From: a virus
Length of the DNA stretch: 26,074 bases
IMG/VR virus record: IMGVR_UViG_3300042879_001241
Span: 1 to 26,074 of that record
Direction: 5' to 3' (one strand)
Part shown: in pieces, positions 16,614 to 22,948 of the stretch
Position numbering within the stretch: the first letter of the stretch is position 1
Layout: each line of letters starts with the position of its first letter
Made by a program: the position numbers and the translations under genes
The notes under the pieces: generated by a model
Told to the model about the DNA's origin: nothing
The model's database searches: none
The model's input: only the letters and a program-made list of their open reading frames with translations

Positions 16614-17214
16614 TTTTGACTACAAAAAGTATTCTCTTGAAAAACTTCAAGATTGGGTTCATGATGCGATGAATAGTGATGCTTCACCACATGAAATCTA
16701 TTCTGCGATTCGTGAAGCAGTTCGGGAAGATTATTATTATCATAAGGATTGTATTAGTCGTGCTTCTGGACTTCTGGAACTGTTGAGTGGTCATCGTCCA
16801 GTAAAGAACGAAAGCGTCGATGATGGTATGCGTCCATGGGGTCATAGTGATCTTGAGTATCAGATTGCAAATAAAGATAAACCATTATCTTGCGATAATG
16901 ATGATACATCTACAGAATGTAAAATAGCTTGGAATAGTTTTTGGGAAGAAAACTACTACCCAGAAGAGTACTACAAAAACGTTCAACCAAGTTCTACTCA
17001 AAGGGATATTGATAAAGTAAAAAAATGGGTTCTTCCAGTTGAAGAATGCAAAGATGCAGACACCGATGAAACTGAATACTTTGTATCTTTCCCCGATGAT
17101 CTTCTGGAAGCGGCAGATCTGAAAGAAGGTGATCAAGTCTATTGGGTAGACAATGGTGATGGAACCTGGATGATTCGTAAAGTTACGAAACCTCTTGGAA
17201 TGGATGAGTGTTGA
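16606..17214 (+). CDS. Protein with C-terminal AbrB/MazE-like domain
   Basis: ATG 16606 is preferred (ATGAATGA overlap with the previous gene); ATG 16594 is possible. The N-terminal ~70 residues are helical, with LEKLQDWVHDAMNSDASPHE and a YYYHKD stretch. The C-terminus, residues 157-195, reads YFVSFPDDLLEAADLKEGDQ then VYWVDNGDGTWMIRKV, the swapped-hairpin pattern of SpoVT/AbrB/MazE DNA-binding domains: strand, [IL]P-x-x-[LV]-[LR], L-x-x-G-D, strand. It could be a transcription regulator or a toxin-antitoxin-like antitoxin; no toxin partner is next to it. Total 202 residues. Confidence 0.65.
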   Translation: MNDFDYKKYSLEKLQDWVHDAMNSDASPHEIYSAIREAVREDYYYHKDCISRASGLLELLSGHRPVKNESVDDGMRPWGHSDLEYQIANKDKPLSCDNDDTSTECKIAWNSFWEENYYPEEYYKNVQPSSTQRDIDKVKKWVLPVEECKDADTDETEYFVSFPDDLLEAADLKEGDQVYWVDNGDGTWMIRKVTKPLGMDEC

Positions 17215-17408
17215 TGTTTGAACTTTTATTTTGTGGATTTAATTTAAGTTGCGGATTTGATACAATTAGGGATTGGACAAGCAGACCGAAATATCCACCA
17301 GATGTAGCACAGTTATGTGCTTATTTTGAAGAACAAAAAGCAACTCTTCCAGATTATTGTAAATGGGATGATCAACCTAAACCACCAAGAAGAAGGAGTG
17401 AATTTTAA
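17214..17408 (+). CDS. Hypothetical protein (64 aa)
   Basis: ATG 17214 overlaps the previous stop by one base (TGATG). The product starts MFELLFCGFNLSCGFDTIRDW and has the tail PKPPRRRSEF. The hydrophobic N-terminus is short. An AAGGAG site near its end serves the next gene. Confidence 0.6.
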   Translation: MFELLFCGFNLSCGFDTIRDWTSRPKYPPDVAQLCAYFEEQKATLPDYCKWDDQPKPPRRRSEF

Positions 17409-17635
17409 TGGCTTTATCTGAATCTGTAGAAAGTAGTTTAAAAGAAGCAGAGGCATCTTTACGAAATGCTCTAGCATATGCTGCTCGTCAAGAAAAACCC
17501 TTTATTGCAAAACATATTGCTGATATGGTTATGCAAATTGATAATCTCATTAGTGCTGATAAATTAATTGATAAATTAGAAGAACGTAAACCAGGAGATT
17601 CTGGATTTTTTGGGACATTTTGGAAAGATGACTGA
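17408..17635 (+). CDS. Hypothetical helical protein (75 aa)
   Basis: ATG 17408 follows AAGGAG (17393-17398), one of the clearest Shine-Dalgarno sites here, and overlaps the previous stop by one base. The protein is mostly helix (ESVESSLKEAEASLRNALAY and onward) with a GFFGTFW tail. It may be a small helical bundle. Function unknown. Confidence 0.7.
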   Translation: MALSESVESSLKEAEASLRNALAYAARQEKPFIAKHIADMVMQIDNLISADKLIDKLEERKPGDSGFFGTFWKDD

Positions 17636-17990
17636 ACAACAACCTAATGAATTTGGTAAATCAATTCAAGAGTGGTGGGACTCTGATGCTTGTAAGCAAC
17701 TTCAGAAAGATCTTGAAGAATCCAGACAACGTGCAGTAGGAAAGTACTTTATGCTTTCTGAAGAAGATAAACTTGATATGGTTCAGGCAATCTGCTACAT
17801 TATGTGTAAGGCAGAAAGTGAAGGAACCAGTCATCGTGGTCTTCAAGATGCTCTAGGAATCTACCCTGCAGGTTTCTGGGTTGATCATTTAATGGATGTT
17901 CATAATGCATTGTGGGGTTTCTATCATGATCAGAAGAAAGAAAAGGAACTGAAAGATGATCTTGATACACTTGATAAGTTCATTAAGTAA
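17628..17990 (+). CDS. Hypothetical protein (120 aa)
   Basis: ATG 17628, with GGAAAG just upstream, gives MTEQQPNEFGKSIQEWW; the reading frame extends to a TTG at 17610 but that lacks a site. The protein is acidic and helical, with KYFMLSEEDKLDMVQAICYI and GIYPAGFWVDHLMDVHNALW, and a charged C-terminal coil. No family recognised. It is the last gene before an 87-base gap. Confidence 0.7.
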   Translation: MTEQQPNEFGKSIQEWWDSDACKQLQKDLEESRQRAVGKYFMLSEEDKLDMVQAICYIMCKAESEGTSHRGLQDALGIYPAGFWVDHLMDVHNALWGFYHDQKKEKELKDDLDTLDKFIK

Positions 17991-18034
17991 TGTTAAGACA
18001 CTCTTAAAGCATAATTAAGGATCCGCAAAACATG

Positions 18035-18042
18035 TTTAAATA
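18035..18042 (+). promoter_or_regulatory. Possible late-type promoter TTTAAATA
   Basis: The 87-base gap between 17990 and 18078 holds TTTAAATA, seven of eight positions of the T4 late consensus, 35 bases before ATG 18078. No hairpin or -35/-10 pair is clear. The gap also carries several TTAAG/CTTAA words of unknown meaning. Confidence 0.3.
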
Positions 18043-18077
18043 GTGTTAGCATATCCTCACAATCTACTGAGGCTACT

Positions 18078-18254
18078 ATGACCCTAGCAAAATCTGGTCC
18101 ATCCGAACTCACTAAAGAAGAATGGGACGAACTTGTTGCACTTAAAGATGCAATTACCTATGCTCCGCAAACAGTCTCTGCAGAAAAGATGGAAAGGTTT
18201 ACTGAGCTTATGGTAAGATCTCTTGAAGGAAAAGGAGATGTGACACGTCCTTAA
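18078..18254 (+). CDS. Hypothetical protein (58 aa)
   Basis: ATG 18078 begins a soluble helical protein with ELTKEEWDELVALKDAITYA and SAEKMERFTELMVRSL. The pattern of two helices joined by a short P-Q-T-V-S-A loop is common among small cyanophage proteins. The stop overlaps the upstream element of cassette promoter E. Function unknown. Confidence 0.65.
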   Translation: MTLAKSGPSELTKEEWDELVALKDAITYAPQTVSAEKMERFTELMVRSLEGKGDVTRP

Positions 18255-18297
18255 GTGGCACACTAAAAGTTTTGGGTGGTGCTCGATCCCCTATAAT
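18253..18297 (+). promoter_or_regulatory. Cassette promoter E
   Basis: AAGTGGCAC (18253-18261) precedes TATAAT (18292-18297) by 30 bases; the next ATG (18320) is 23 bases after the box. There is no strong hairpin between them here. The leader shares TTCATAAGCAAC with cassette J. Confidence 0.65.
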
Positions 18298-18330
18298 ACT
18301 TTCATAAGCAACAAACCCGATGAGCACCAC
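18276..18330. repeat. Inverted repeat flanking the promoter E -10 box
   Basis: GTGGTGCTC (18276-18284) and GAGCACCAC (18322-18330) are perfect 9-base inverted repeats with 37 bases between them. They bracket the -10 box and start codon. The left arm lies upstream of the expected transcript start, so it would act on DNA, not RNA. It may be a chance match. Confidence 0.4.
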
Positions 18331-18760
18331 GACCTTCGCTGAGTATGCTGCCGCCGCTGAAGCGCGGAAGGACATCGCTACTGCCGTTCTGGGGCACACC
18401 TACGCCCTCTGTGAGGCGCTCCGCCAGAACTTTATTGACTACAGTATTCGGTCCCATCAACATCATCTGAACGTTGATAATCACGACTACCATAAACAGC
18501 AGATTGAGAAATTGCGTCAAGGCACTTGTGATTATGACTTCTACCCTGAGACGGGTCGCAAGTATCACAAAATCATTATGAATGCAAATGGTTCTCGCTC
18601 TGTTCATGCCTTTGTAGATAAGAAGACTGGTGAGGTTTATAAGTCTGCATCTTGGAAAGCACCTGCTAAGGGTGTTCGCTACGATCTTCGTCTGATTGAG
18701 CAGCGTGAATGGTTGCTGCAACATGCTGATTGGGCAGGTTCTTATCTGTACGCTCGTTGA
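18320..18760 (+). CDS. Conserved cyanophage-type hypothetical protein (146 aa)
   Basis: ATG 18320 is 23 bases after the cassette -10 box. The N-terminal ~80 residues are helical and His-rich (SIRSHQHHLNVDNHDYHKQQ). The C-terminus has KYHKIIMNANGSRSVHAFVD then KKTGEVYKSASWKAP, which looks like a compact beta module. I recall this second part from other cyanophage small proteins, without a known function. The codon use is richer in GC than the neighbours. It is followed 11 bases later by a membrane gene with a good ribosome site. Confidence 0.7.
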   Translation: MSTTTFAEYAAAAEARKDIATAVLGHTYALCEALRQNFIDYSIRSHQHHLNVDNHDYHKQQIEKLRQGTCDYDFYPETGRKYHKIIMNANGSRSVHAFVDKKTGEVYKSASWKAPAKGVRYDLRLIEQREWLLQHADWAGSYLYAR

Positions 18761-18771
18761 GGTGAATTGAA

Positions 18772-19071
18772 ATGGCGACTTGGAGAGCAAAATGTTGGTT
18801 AGGTTCTTCCTCTGGTTATCAAGATCTGGAGGTACAATCTAACACTGCATATGGTGCAAAGGAGCAGTTTCAGCGTATATATGGCGCTGAACAAATTATC
18901 AACCTCCATGAGGTAAGAGATTCTTCTGTCGGTTCTGCAATTAGTTCTGGCGGAAGTATTGCTTTAGTTGCGTTTTTATTTGTCGTTTGGTTAATTATTG
19001 AATACTGGTATTTTGTTATTCCAGGTGCTATAATCTTAGGATTGCTCTATTGGTATGGTCGTAATGCCTGA
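18772..19071 (+). CDS. Predicted membrane protein (99 aa)
   Basis: GAGGTGA (18759-18765) lies six bases before ATG 18772. Residues 1-55 are soluble (WRAKCWLGSSSGYQDLEVQS), then two hydrophobic segments, about 57-74 and 78-95 (SIALVAFLFVVWLIIEY and YFVIPGAIILGLLYWYG). The short loop suggests a helical hairpin with the N-terminal domain in the cytoplasm. Its end overlaps the methyltransferase start by 17 bases. Function unknown. Confidence 0.7.
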   Translation: MATWRAKCWLGSSSGYQDLEVQSNTAYGAKEQFQRIYGAEQIINLHEVRDSSVGSAISSGGSIALVAFLFVVWLIIEYWYFVIPGAIILGLLYWYGRNA

Positions 19072-20041
19072 TATTCAAATTCTTCAGAAACCTGTAGAAC
19101 AACTAAATACCATCGATCAAACTTTCGATTTGGTATATCTTGATCCTCCCTTTGGATTGCAAAGAGATTTTACCATGCAGGAGGAAAATGGCGAAGAAAA
19201 GGGATTTAGTGATCATTGGGATTCATTTGACGATTATATCGACTGGTATTCTTCTGTTCTGGATTCATGCTTTGAGAAACTGAATAAGGATGGGTGGATG
19301 TATTCCCACAATAATTTCATTGGAAATGCATTGGTTCTCTCAAAAGTCAGCGATAAACTGAGGAACAGTTTTTATACAAACATCAGTTGGAAACGATGTG
19401 GTCCAAAGAATAATATCAAGAACGGTTGGGGTAATATTGTAGATAGTATTGTTGTTTTCCAAAAGGGAAAACCATATTTTGAGGTAGAATATGGACCTTT
19501 GGATCCAGTTTACGAGGCAAACTCCTTTAAAAATAAGGATGAGGTTGGATACTATGCGCTTGCAAAGGTAACTGGAGAAAAGAGTCGCCCTTGTGCCCGA
19601 TATGAGTACAAAGGATACAATCCCCAGTATGGGTTTCGTATAACAAGGGAAAAACTTGAAATTCTGGACCAGCAGGGTCTACTGCACTACGGCAGCAACA
19701 ACATTTACAAAAAAATCTATTCTCATGAGTCCAAGGGTGTCCCAGTACAAAATTTGTGGGATGATGTATATTTTATCAGCAGAAGTGAGCAGAATAAGCG
19801 TAAATATCCCACTCAAAAACCACTAAAACTGTTAGAACGTATCATAAAGTCGTCTTGTCCCCCTGGTGGATGGGTGCTTGACCCCTTCTGTGGATCTGGA
19901 ACCACCGCAATATCTGCTTTTGGTCTGGGTAGGAATTGTATCACGATGGATGTGAATCCAGACGCAATTCGCATCGCTCAAGAGTCAGTTGATGAACTGG
20001 CACATGGGCAGTCGAATCCCTTGGTGGATGCCCTATACTAA
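19055..20041 (+). CDS. Beta-class DNA methyltransferase (N6-adenine or N4-cytosine)
   Basis: Motif IV comes first as D-L-V-Y-L-D30-P-P-F, and motif I (DPFCGSGTT, residues ~276-284, the S-adenosylmethionine site) comes near the C-terminus, followed by NCITMDVNPD. A YPTQKPLKLLERII motif X-like segment precedes motif I. This order is the beta class. DPPF is found in both N6-adenine and N4-cytosine enzymes, so the target base is open. The 328-residue length is normal for a solitary methylase. No restriction gene is adjacent, so it likely protects phage DNA or alters regulation. Start may be ATG 19055 or ATG 19064. Its last codons form part of the next promoter. Confidence 0.9.
   Translation: MVVMPDIQILQKPVEQLNTIDQTFDLVYLDPPFGLQRDFTMQEENGEEKGFSDHWDSFDDYIDWYSSVLDSCFEKLNKDGWMYSHNNFIGNALVLSKVSDKLRNSFYTNISWKRCGPKNNIKNGWGNIVDSIVVFQKGKPYFEVEYGPLDPVYEANSFKNKDEVGYYALAKVTGEKSRPCARYEYKGYNPQYGFRITREKLEILDQQGLLHYGSNNIYKKIYSHESKGVPVQNLWDDVYFISRSEQNKRKYPTQKPLKLLERIIKSSCPPGGWVLDPFCGSGTTAISAFGLGRNCITMDVNPDAIRIAQESVDELAHGQSNPLVDALY
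19995..20039 (+). promoter_or_regulatory. Cassette promoter F, inside the methyltransferase gene end
   Basis: AACTGGCAC (19995-20003) precedes TATACT (20034-20039) by 30 bases; the next ATG (20065) is 26 bases after the box. The whole promoter is coding sequence, and its 3' half (from TGGATGCCC) is nearly identical to promoter I. No hairpin. Confidence 0.65.
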
Positions 20042-20064
20042 CAAGGTAATCAAAAAAACCACTG

Positions 20065-20472
20065 ATGGCTACTCGCTCTCGCATTGGTATCGAACTCTCT
20101 GATGGTTCTGTGCTGTCTGCCTATCACCACTGGGATGGTTATCCCGAATGGTTGGGTCGCATTCTCACCACGCACTATAACAGCAGGGAACTCGCTGCTG
20201 AACTGATTGATGGTGGTGATATGTCCTGCTGCTGGACTGAGGATCGTTGGGATAGTGAGACCAAAGCACAAGAATATGGTCCCCAATACTACTCCCAGCG
20301 TGGCGATGATTGTCCTCCTCGTTATGATGTAAGTGTGAAGACTTATTTGGAGACTGGTGAAGAGTACGCCTATCTCTTCCGCAATGATGAGTGGGTGTGC
20401 TATAATCGTAATGAGTTTGGGAGTAAATATCCTGAAGTTGTCGAAATTCCTTCTGGTGCCCTTGCTGTTTGA
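20065..20472 (+). CDS. Conserved phage hypothetical protein (135 aa)
   Basis: The N-terminus ATRSRIGIELSDGSVLSAYH followed by HWDGYPEWLGR is a pattern I recall in unrelated phage proteins of unknown function. The protein is rich in Tyr, Trp and acidic residues, soluble, and has three Cys. The start is 26 bases after the cassette -10 box. Codon use is GC-richer than neighbours. No catalytic motif can be named. Confidence 0.75.
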   Translation: MATRSRIGIELSDGSVLSAYHHWDGYPEWLGRILTTHYNSRELAAELIDGGDMSCCWTEDRWDSETKAQEYGPQYYSQRGDDCPPRYDVSVKTYLETGEEYAYLFRNDEWVCYNRNEFGSKYPEVVEIPSGALAV

Positions 20473-20474
20473 TT

Positions 20475-20639
20475 ATGCTTGAACTCCTTACTTCTGCACT
20501 TATTGCATCTTCCAATCAATCGGAAGAAATCAATAAGTTCTGTGCCTACGTTGTAGGTATTCCATACGCCAGTGATAATTTTACTGACGAAGAATGGAAT
20601 CGGTTTGTTTACTGTCGTGAAAACTTAAAAATGTTATGA
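20475..20639 (+). CDS. Hypothetical protein (54 aa)
   Basis: ATG 20475 follows the previous stop by two bases. The product starts MLELLTSALIASSNQSEEIN and has FTDEEWNRFVYCRENLKML. The C-terminal F-T-x-E-E-W helix resembles that of the 58-residue protein at 18078. Overlaps the next gene by ATGA. Confidence 0.6.
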   Translation: MLELLTSALIASSNQSEEINKFCAYVVGIPYASDNFTDEEWNRFVYCRENLKML

Positions 20640-20758
20640 TTACTACTATTATGGCTGCATTTGCCTTTGGTTATTGTGTAGCAGACATTATTCTTAACTA
20701 CGTCAATAATAAACGTTTGAATGAAGATCTTAAACAAATTATTGAGGCTGAAAAATGA
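20636..20758 (+). CDS. Small predicted membrane protein (40 aa)
   Basis: ATG 20636 overlaps the previous stop. Residues 3-22 (TTIMAAFAFGYCVADIIL) form a membrane helix, followed by a charged helix NNKRLNEDLKQIIEAEK. It overlaps the next gene by ATGA; both are membrane proteins with a charged helix, so they may act together. Confidence 0.6.
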   Translation: MITTIMAAFAFGYCVADIILNYVNNKRLNEDLKQIIEAEK

Positions 20759-21159
20759 AACCTGATCACACTCTTCGTAACGCTGGTATCATCGGTGTAT
20801 CTTTTCTTTTGTCGTTGATGATCATCAACGCTGTAGTTGGTCCTCTGTATAATGTATGGGCACAATCTTTGCAAGGTAAGGCAGAACTGCAAAAGGCAGA
20901 ATATACTCGCCAGGTTGCAGTTCTTGAGGCACAAGCAAAGAAAGATAGTGCTCAACAACTTGCCGATGCTGAAGTGATTCGCGCTCAAGGTGTTGCTAAG
21001 GCGAACCAAATCATTGGTAATAGCCTGAAAGATAACCGTGAGTATCTTCAGTATCTGTATATCACGGGTCTGGAAGATGGTAGCAAGAATGGTAACGTAA
21101 CCATCTATGTTCCTACCGAAGGTGGTATGCCTGTGCCCACTCTACAGATGAACAAGTGA
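20755..21159 (+). CDS. Membrane protein resembling the C-terminal part of SPFH/prohibitin (band 7)
   Basis: One N-terminal membrane helix (about 10-31) is followed by a charged coiled coil with QVAVLEAQAKKDSAQQLADA and EVIRAQGVAKANQIIGNSL, then NREYLQYLYITGLED and VTIYVPTEGGMPVP. In prohibitin/HflC-like proteins the same order occurs: E-A-x-A rich coil, A-E-G-x-A-x-A, I-x-x-S-L, YL-x-[LY]-x-x-[IL]-x-x-L, then V-x-[VI]-[VY]-VP. The SPFH domain itself is missing, giving 134 residues instead of ~280. It may insert into host band 7 complexes, which in bacteria scaffold FtsH protease. This is inference from pattern. Confidence 0.65.
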   Translation: MKPDHTLRNAGIIGVSFLLSLMIINAVVGPLYNVWAQSLQGKAELQKAEYTRQVAVLEAQAKKDSAQQLADAEVIRAQGVAKANQIIGNSLKDNREYLQYLYITGLEDGSKNGNVTIYVPTEGGMPVPTLQMNK

Positions 21160-21168
21160 CGGTTTAAC

Positions 21169-21216
21169 AACTGTCCACTCTTTACCCCATCGGCCCTGCT
21201 GGTGGGGTATTATACT
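21169..21216 (+). promoter_or_regulatory. Cassette promoter G
   Basis: AACTGTCCAC (21169-21178) precedes TATACT (21211-21216) by 32 bases; ATG 21238 is 22 bases after the box. A hairpin fills the gap. The leader shares AAGGTAATC with cassettes F and I. Confidence 0.6.
21184..21208 (+). terminator. Hairpin in cassette G
   Basis: ACCCCATC (21184-21191) pairs with GGTGGGGT (21201-21208) including one G-T pair, over a 10-base loop. No T tract follows, since ATTATACT comes next, so termination may be weak or need a factor. Confidence 0.5.
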
Positions 21217-21237
21217 AAGGTAATCAAGGGAACCACG

Positions 21238-21399
21238 ATGGTCACCGACACTATACAGGACGCACAACTCCGCCGCACCATTCAGAAAACGATTGAGCAG
21301 GAGATGCCTCTGCGTTTGCTGAAGCGGATTGTTTATGAGGTTCGCTGTGAAGAGATGGGCATCCGCCCTGATGGTTGGAAACTCTACCCTGAGGACTGA
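21238..21399 (+). CDS. Hypothetical protein (53 aa)
   Basis: ATG 21238 (MVTDTIQDAQ) is 22 bases after the cassette -10 box, preferred over the in-frame GTG 21202 that lies upstream of the promoter. The product is helical: DAQLRRTIQKTIEQEMPLRL followed by LKRIVYEVRCEEMGIRPDGW. Basic and soluble. Function unknown. Confidence 0.65.
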   Translation: MVTDTIQDAQLRRTIQKTIEQEMPLRLLKRIVYEVRCEEMGIRPDGWKLYPED

Positions 21400-21402
21400 T
21401 TG

Positions 21403-21564
21403 ATGAAAAACTATCGCATTCAAGTCACCACCTTTGATGGACTTCGCACCGTCTGGTATGAGAAGTCCAAAGCAAAGAAAGCAACCGATATTATCTGTAG
21501 GCGTGTTTATGACCAACTGTGTGGTCTGAATATCAAGGAGATTGATGTGAGTCTTTCTGTCTGA
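21403..21564 (+). CDS. Hypothetical protein (53 aa)
   Basis: ATG 21403 follows the previous stop by three bases. The product reads as strand-strand-helix-strand: NYRIQVTTFDGLRTVWYEKS, KAKKATDIICRRVYDQL, KEIDVSLSV, typical of a small alpha/beta fold. Its last codons include the -35 of the next promoter. Confidence 0.6.
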   Translation: MKNYRIQVTTFDGLRTVWYEKSKAKKATDIICRRVYDQLCGLNIKEIDVSLSV

Positions 21565-21570
21565 TATAAT
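21542..21570 (+). promoter_or_regulatory. Sigma70-like promoter TTGATG-N17-TATAAT
   Basis: TTGATG (21542-21547) and TATAAT (21565-21570) are 17 bases apart, overlapping the previous gene end. The next ATG (21595) is 25 bases after the box. No upstream element of the cassette type is present. Confidence 0.65.
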
Positions 21571-21594
21571 TACCATTGAAGATTTAAAACACTT

Positions 21595-21792
21595 ATGAAA
21601 GTTGTAGCACACACCAAATATGGTCAGTTTGAGAGTCTTGATGTAGAGTACACTGAAAATCAATACAACTATCTTAGGGATGTTGTATTCAAAGTTGCAG
21701 ACTCTCCATTCTTTCATTTTGAAACTGCTAATGGAACTGTTTATCTCCCTCAGGGAATAATTCAAGATACCATCTTTGAAATTCAAAAGTAA
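21595..21792 (+). CDS. Hypothetical protein (65 aa)
   Basis: The protein starts MKVVAHTKYGQFESLDVEYT and shows alternating strands and a central helix (ENQYNYLRDVVFKVADS), ending FHFETANGTVYLPQGIIQD. Looks like a small alpha/beta protein that could bind a ligand or partner. No family recognised. It has its own promoter and is followed by a hairpin. Confidence 0.7.
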   Translation: MKVVAHTKYGQFESLDVEYTENQYNYLRDVVFKVADSPFFHFETANGTVYLPQGIIQDTIFEIQK

Positions 21793-21811
21793 TTCAATAG
21801 ACACCTTCAAA

Positions 21812-21855
21812 ACCGTCCACCCACCCCCTGCAGGATGCCCTGTACGCCCTATAAT
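21812..21855 (+). promoter_or_regulatory. Cassette promoter H
   Basis: ACCGTCCAC (21812-21820), the same element form as in cassette A, precedes TATAAT (21850-21855) by 29 bases. The likely start GTG 21878 is 23 bases after the box. Confidence 0.6.
21829..21844 (+). terminator. Weak hairpin in cassette H
   Basis: TGCAGG (21829-21834) pairs with CCTGTA (21839-21844), one G-T pair, 4-base loop. Without a T tract it is at best a weak terminator; its position matches the stronger hairpins of the other cassettes. Confidence 0.35.
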
Positions 21856-21877
21856 GACTTCAGTTGACGAATCCCCC

Positions 21878-22060
21878 GTGACCATCCCCCGAAGCAGCGT
21901 AGAGCGGATTCTGGAGGGTCTAGAAGACGCCATCCAGCAGTCCTATGATGCTGTAAGTGACCAGGAGCAACGTGGTTATCCATATGCTTATGGTTATCTG
22001 TCCGCATCAATTAAAAGCACCATTTCCGACCTTCAATCTCTCCTCAAGTATTATGTTTGA
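21878..22060 (+). CDS. Hypothetical protein (60 aa), GTG start
   Basis: The start GTG 21878 (MTIPRSSVERILEGLEDAIQ) is 23 bases after the cassette -10 box. ATG 21854 overlaps the box itself and would lie upstream of the transcript start. The product is helical, with a YPYAYGYLSASIK motif and a coil TISDLQSLLKYYV. Overlaps the next gene by 8 bases. Function unknown. Confidence 0.55.
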   Translation: MTIPRSSVERILEGLEDAIQQSYDAVSDQEQRGYPYAYGYLSASIKSTISDLQSLLKYYV

Positions 22061-22211
22061 CTTTGAAATTAACGGTAAGAAGTTCGGTCTTCTGAATAGT
22101 GGTCATCTTCATTTGCAAGATGATGAAGTCGATGCTTTCCTTGAAGAATGTGAGCGTCGTGCTGCTGAATTGGAACTTCCCTTGGATTATTACCTCGCTG
22201 AGTTTACTTGA
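22053..22211 (+). CDS. Hypothetical acidic protein (52 aa)
   Basis: ATG 22053 (MFDFEINGKKFGLLN) overlaps the previous stop. The product has a beta hairpin, then DDEVDAFLEECERRAAELEL and PLDYYLAEF. Acidic helix with E-C-E-R-R. Overlaps the next gene by one base (TGATG). Confidence 0.6.
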   Translation: MFDFEINGKKFGLLNSGHLHLQDDEVDAFLEECERRAAELELPLDYYLAEFT

Positions 22212-22366
22212 TGGAACAAAGAATAAAATTCATTCTTGCACTTGATCAGGTTGGTAACCTAACCAAGTTGTTGGAAGGTAATGAGTATCAGCAGTTCTTT
22301 TACTCACATTTAATTTCTATGGAAGTTGAATTAAAACGTCAACTTTCTCTGGTCTCTAAAAATTGA
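22211..22366 (+). CDS. Hypothetical helical protein (51 aa)
   Basis: ATG 22211. The product is mostly one long helix (RIKFILALDQVGNLTKLLEG, YQQFFYSHLISMEVELKRQL). Its stop overlaps a TTGACT that could be a -35 for the next gene. Confidence 0.6.
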   Translation: MEQRIKFILALDQVGNLTKLLEGNEYQQFFYSHLISMEVELKRQLSLVSKN

Positions 22367-22391
22367 CTTTTCACCCATTTCATACTAACAT
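22363..22391 (+). promoter_or_regulatory. Possible promoter TTGACT-N17-TAACAT with strong ribosome site
   Basis: TTGACT (22363-22368) and TAACAT (22386-22391) are 17 bases apart. A strong AGGAGG (22405-22410) lies 12 bases before ATG 22423, a somewhat long distance. The match of the -10 box is only fair. Confidence 0.4.
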
Positions 22392-22422
22392 CAAAAAGTA
22401 AACGAGGAGGTTTCCTACTTTA

Positions 22423-22656
22423 ATGAAGTATTTTTATTTGATTGATTACTGGGTTCCATTCCCTTCTTCTGAGTATGGTGGCGTGATTAGCGTCATTGGG
22501 GAGAATGATAATGAAGTCCATGATCTTCTGTTGGATTGGCGTGATGAGTACAACTCTGAATATGATTCCAACATCATGGAACGTGTAGTTAATGCTCAAA
22601 AGTTTGCTCTTGCAAATGATGAAGAGTCCTGCATCGTTGATACTTTCACTACCTGA
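22423..22656 (+). CDS. Hypothetical protein (77 aa)
   Basis: ATG 22423 is preceded by the strong AGGAGG. The product starts MKYFYLIDYWVPFPSSEYGG, then VISVIGENDNEVHDLLLDWR, an acidic middle, and SCIVDTFTT at the end. It looks like a small alpha/beta protein (strand, helix, strand). Acidic and soluble. Function unknown. Confidence 0.7.
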   Translation: MKYFYLIDYWVPFPSSEYGGVISVIGENDNEVHDLLLDWRDEYNSEYDSNIMERVVNAQKFALANDEESCIVDTFTT

Positions 22657-22662
22657 TTCATC

Positions 22663-22947
22663 ATGCATCTGAGAGAGTTTCCTCATAAGGCACCAAAAGG
22701 ATATTCTTATTCTTTTGAAGAGTTTAAGCGAAATGTTATCAGGATTTGGATACATGATTCAAGAGTCTATGACTATAACAATGGTGAACCTGTAAAATGC
22801 ATCTGGGGATTTTACAATAGTAAAAAACAGACGTATTTTGCACCAATCAACAGTTCAACTGTAGGTAAAGAAGTTCCCATTGAATGCACCAGACCATACA
22901 CTGCAATGCAGATTAAACAAACTCCCCTAGAGTCCGCATTTACATGA
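22663..22947 (+). CDS. Hypothetical protein (94 aa)
   Basis: ATG 22663. The product has FKRNVIRIWIHDSRVYDYNN then KCIWGFYNSKKQTYFAPINS, a beta-rich pattern with W and Y, and a loose Pro-rich C-terminus. No family recognised. It lies six bases after the previous stop. Confidence 0.65.
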   Translation: MHLREFPHKAPKGYSYSFEEFKRNVIRIWIHDSRVYDYNNGEPVKCIWGFYNSKKQTYFAPINSSTVGKEVPIECTRPYTAMQIKQTPLESAFT

Positions 22948-22948
22948 T

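Noticed and set aside
16606-17214. Toxin-antitoxin pair around the AbrB-like gene
   Set aside because: Neither neighbour has toxin-like motifs, and both are small proteins of unknown type.
17991-18077. tRNA or small RNA in the 87-base gap
   Set aside because: No cloverleaf or stable hairpin could be drawn; only repeated TTAAG-like words are visible.
18302-18790. A 162-codon minus-strand frame
   Set aside because: Shadow of the + strand gene at 18320, which starts at the right distance from its promoter.
21142-21933. A 263-codon minus-strand frame
   Set aside because: It covers three + strand genes, three promoters and two hairpins, and its product shows no domain.
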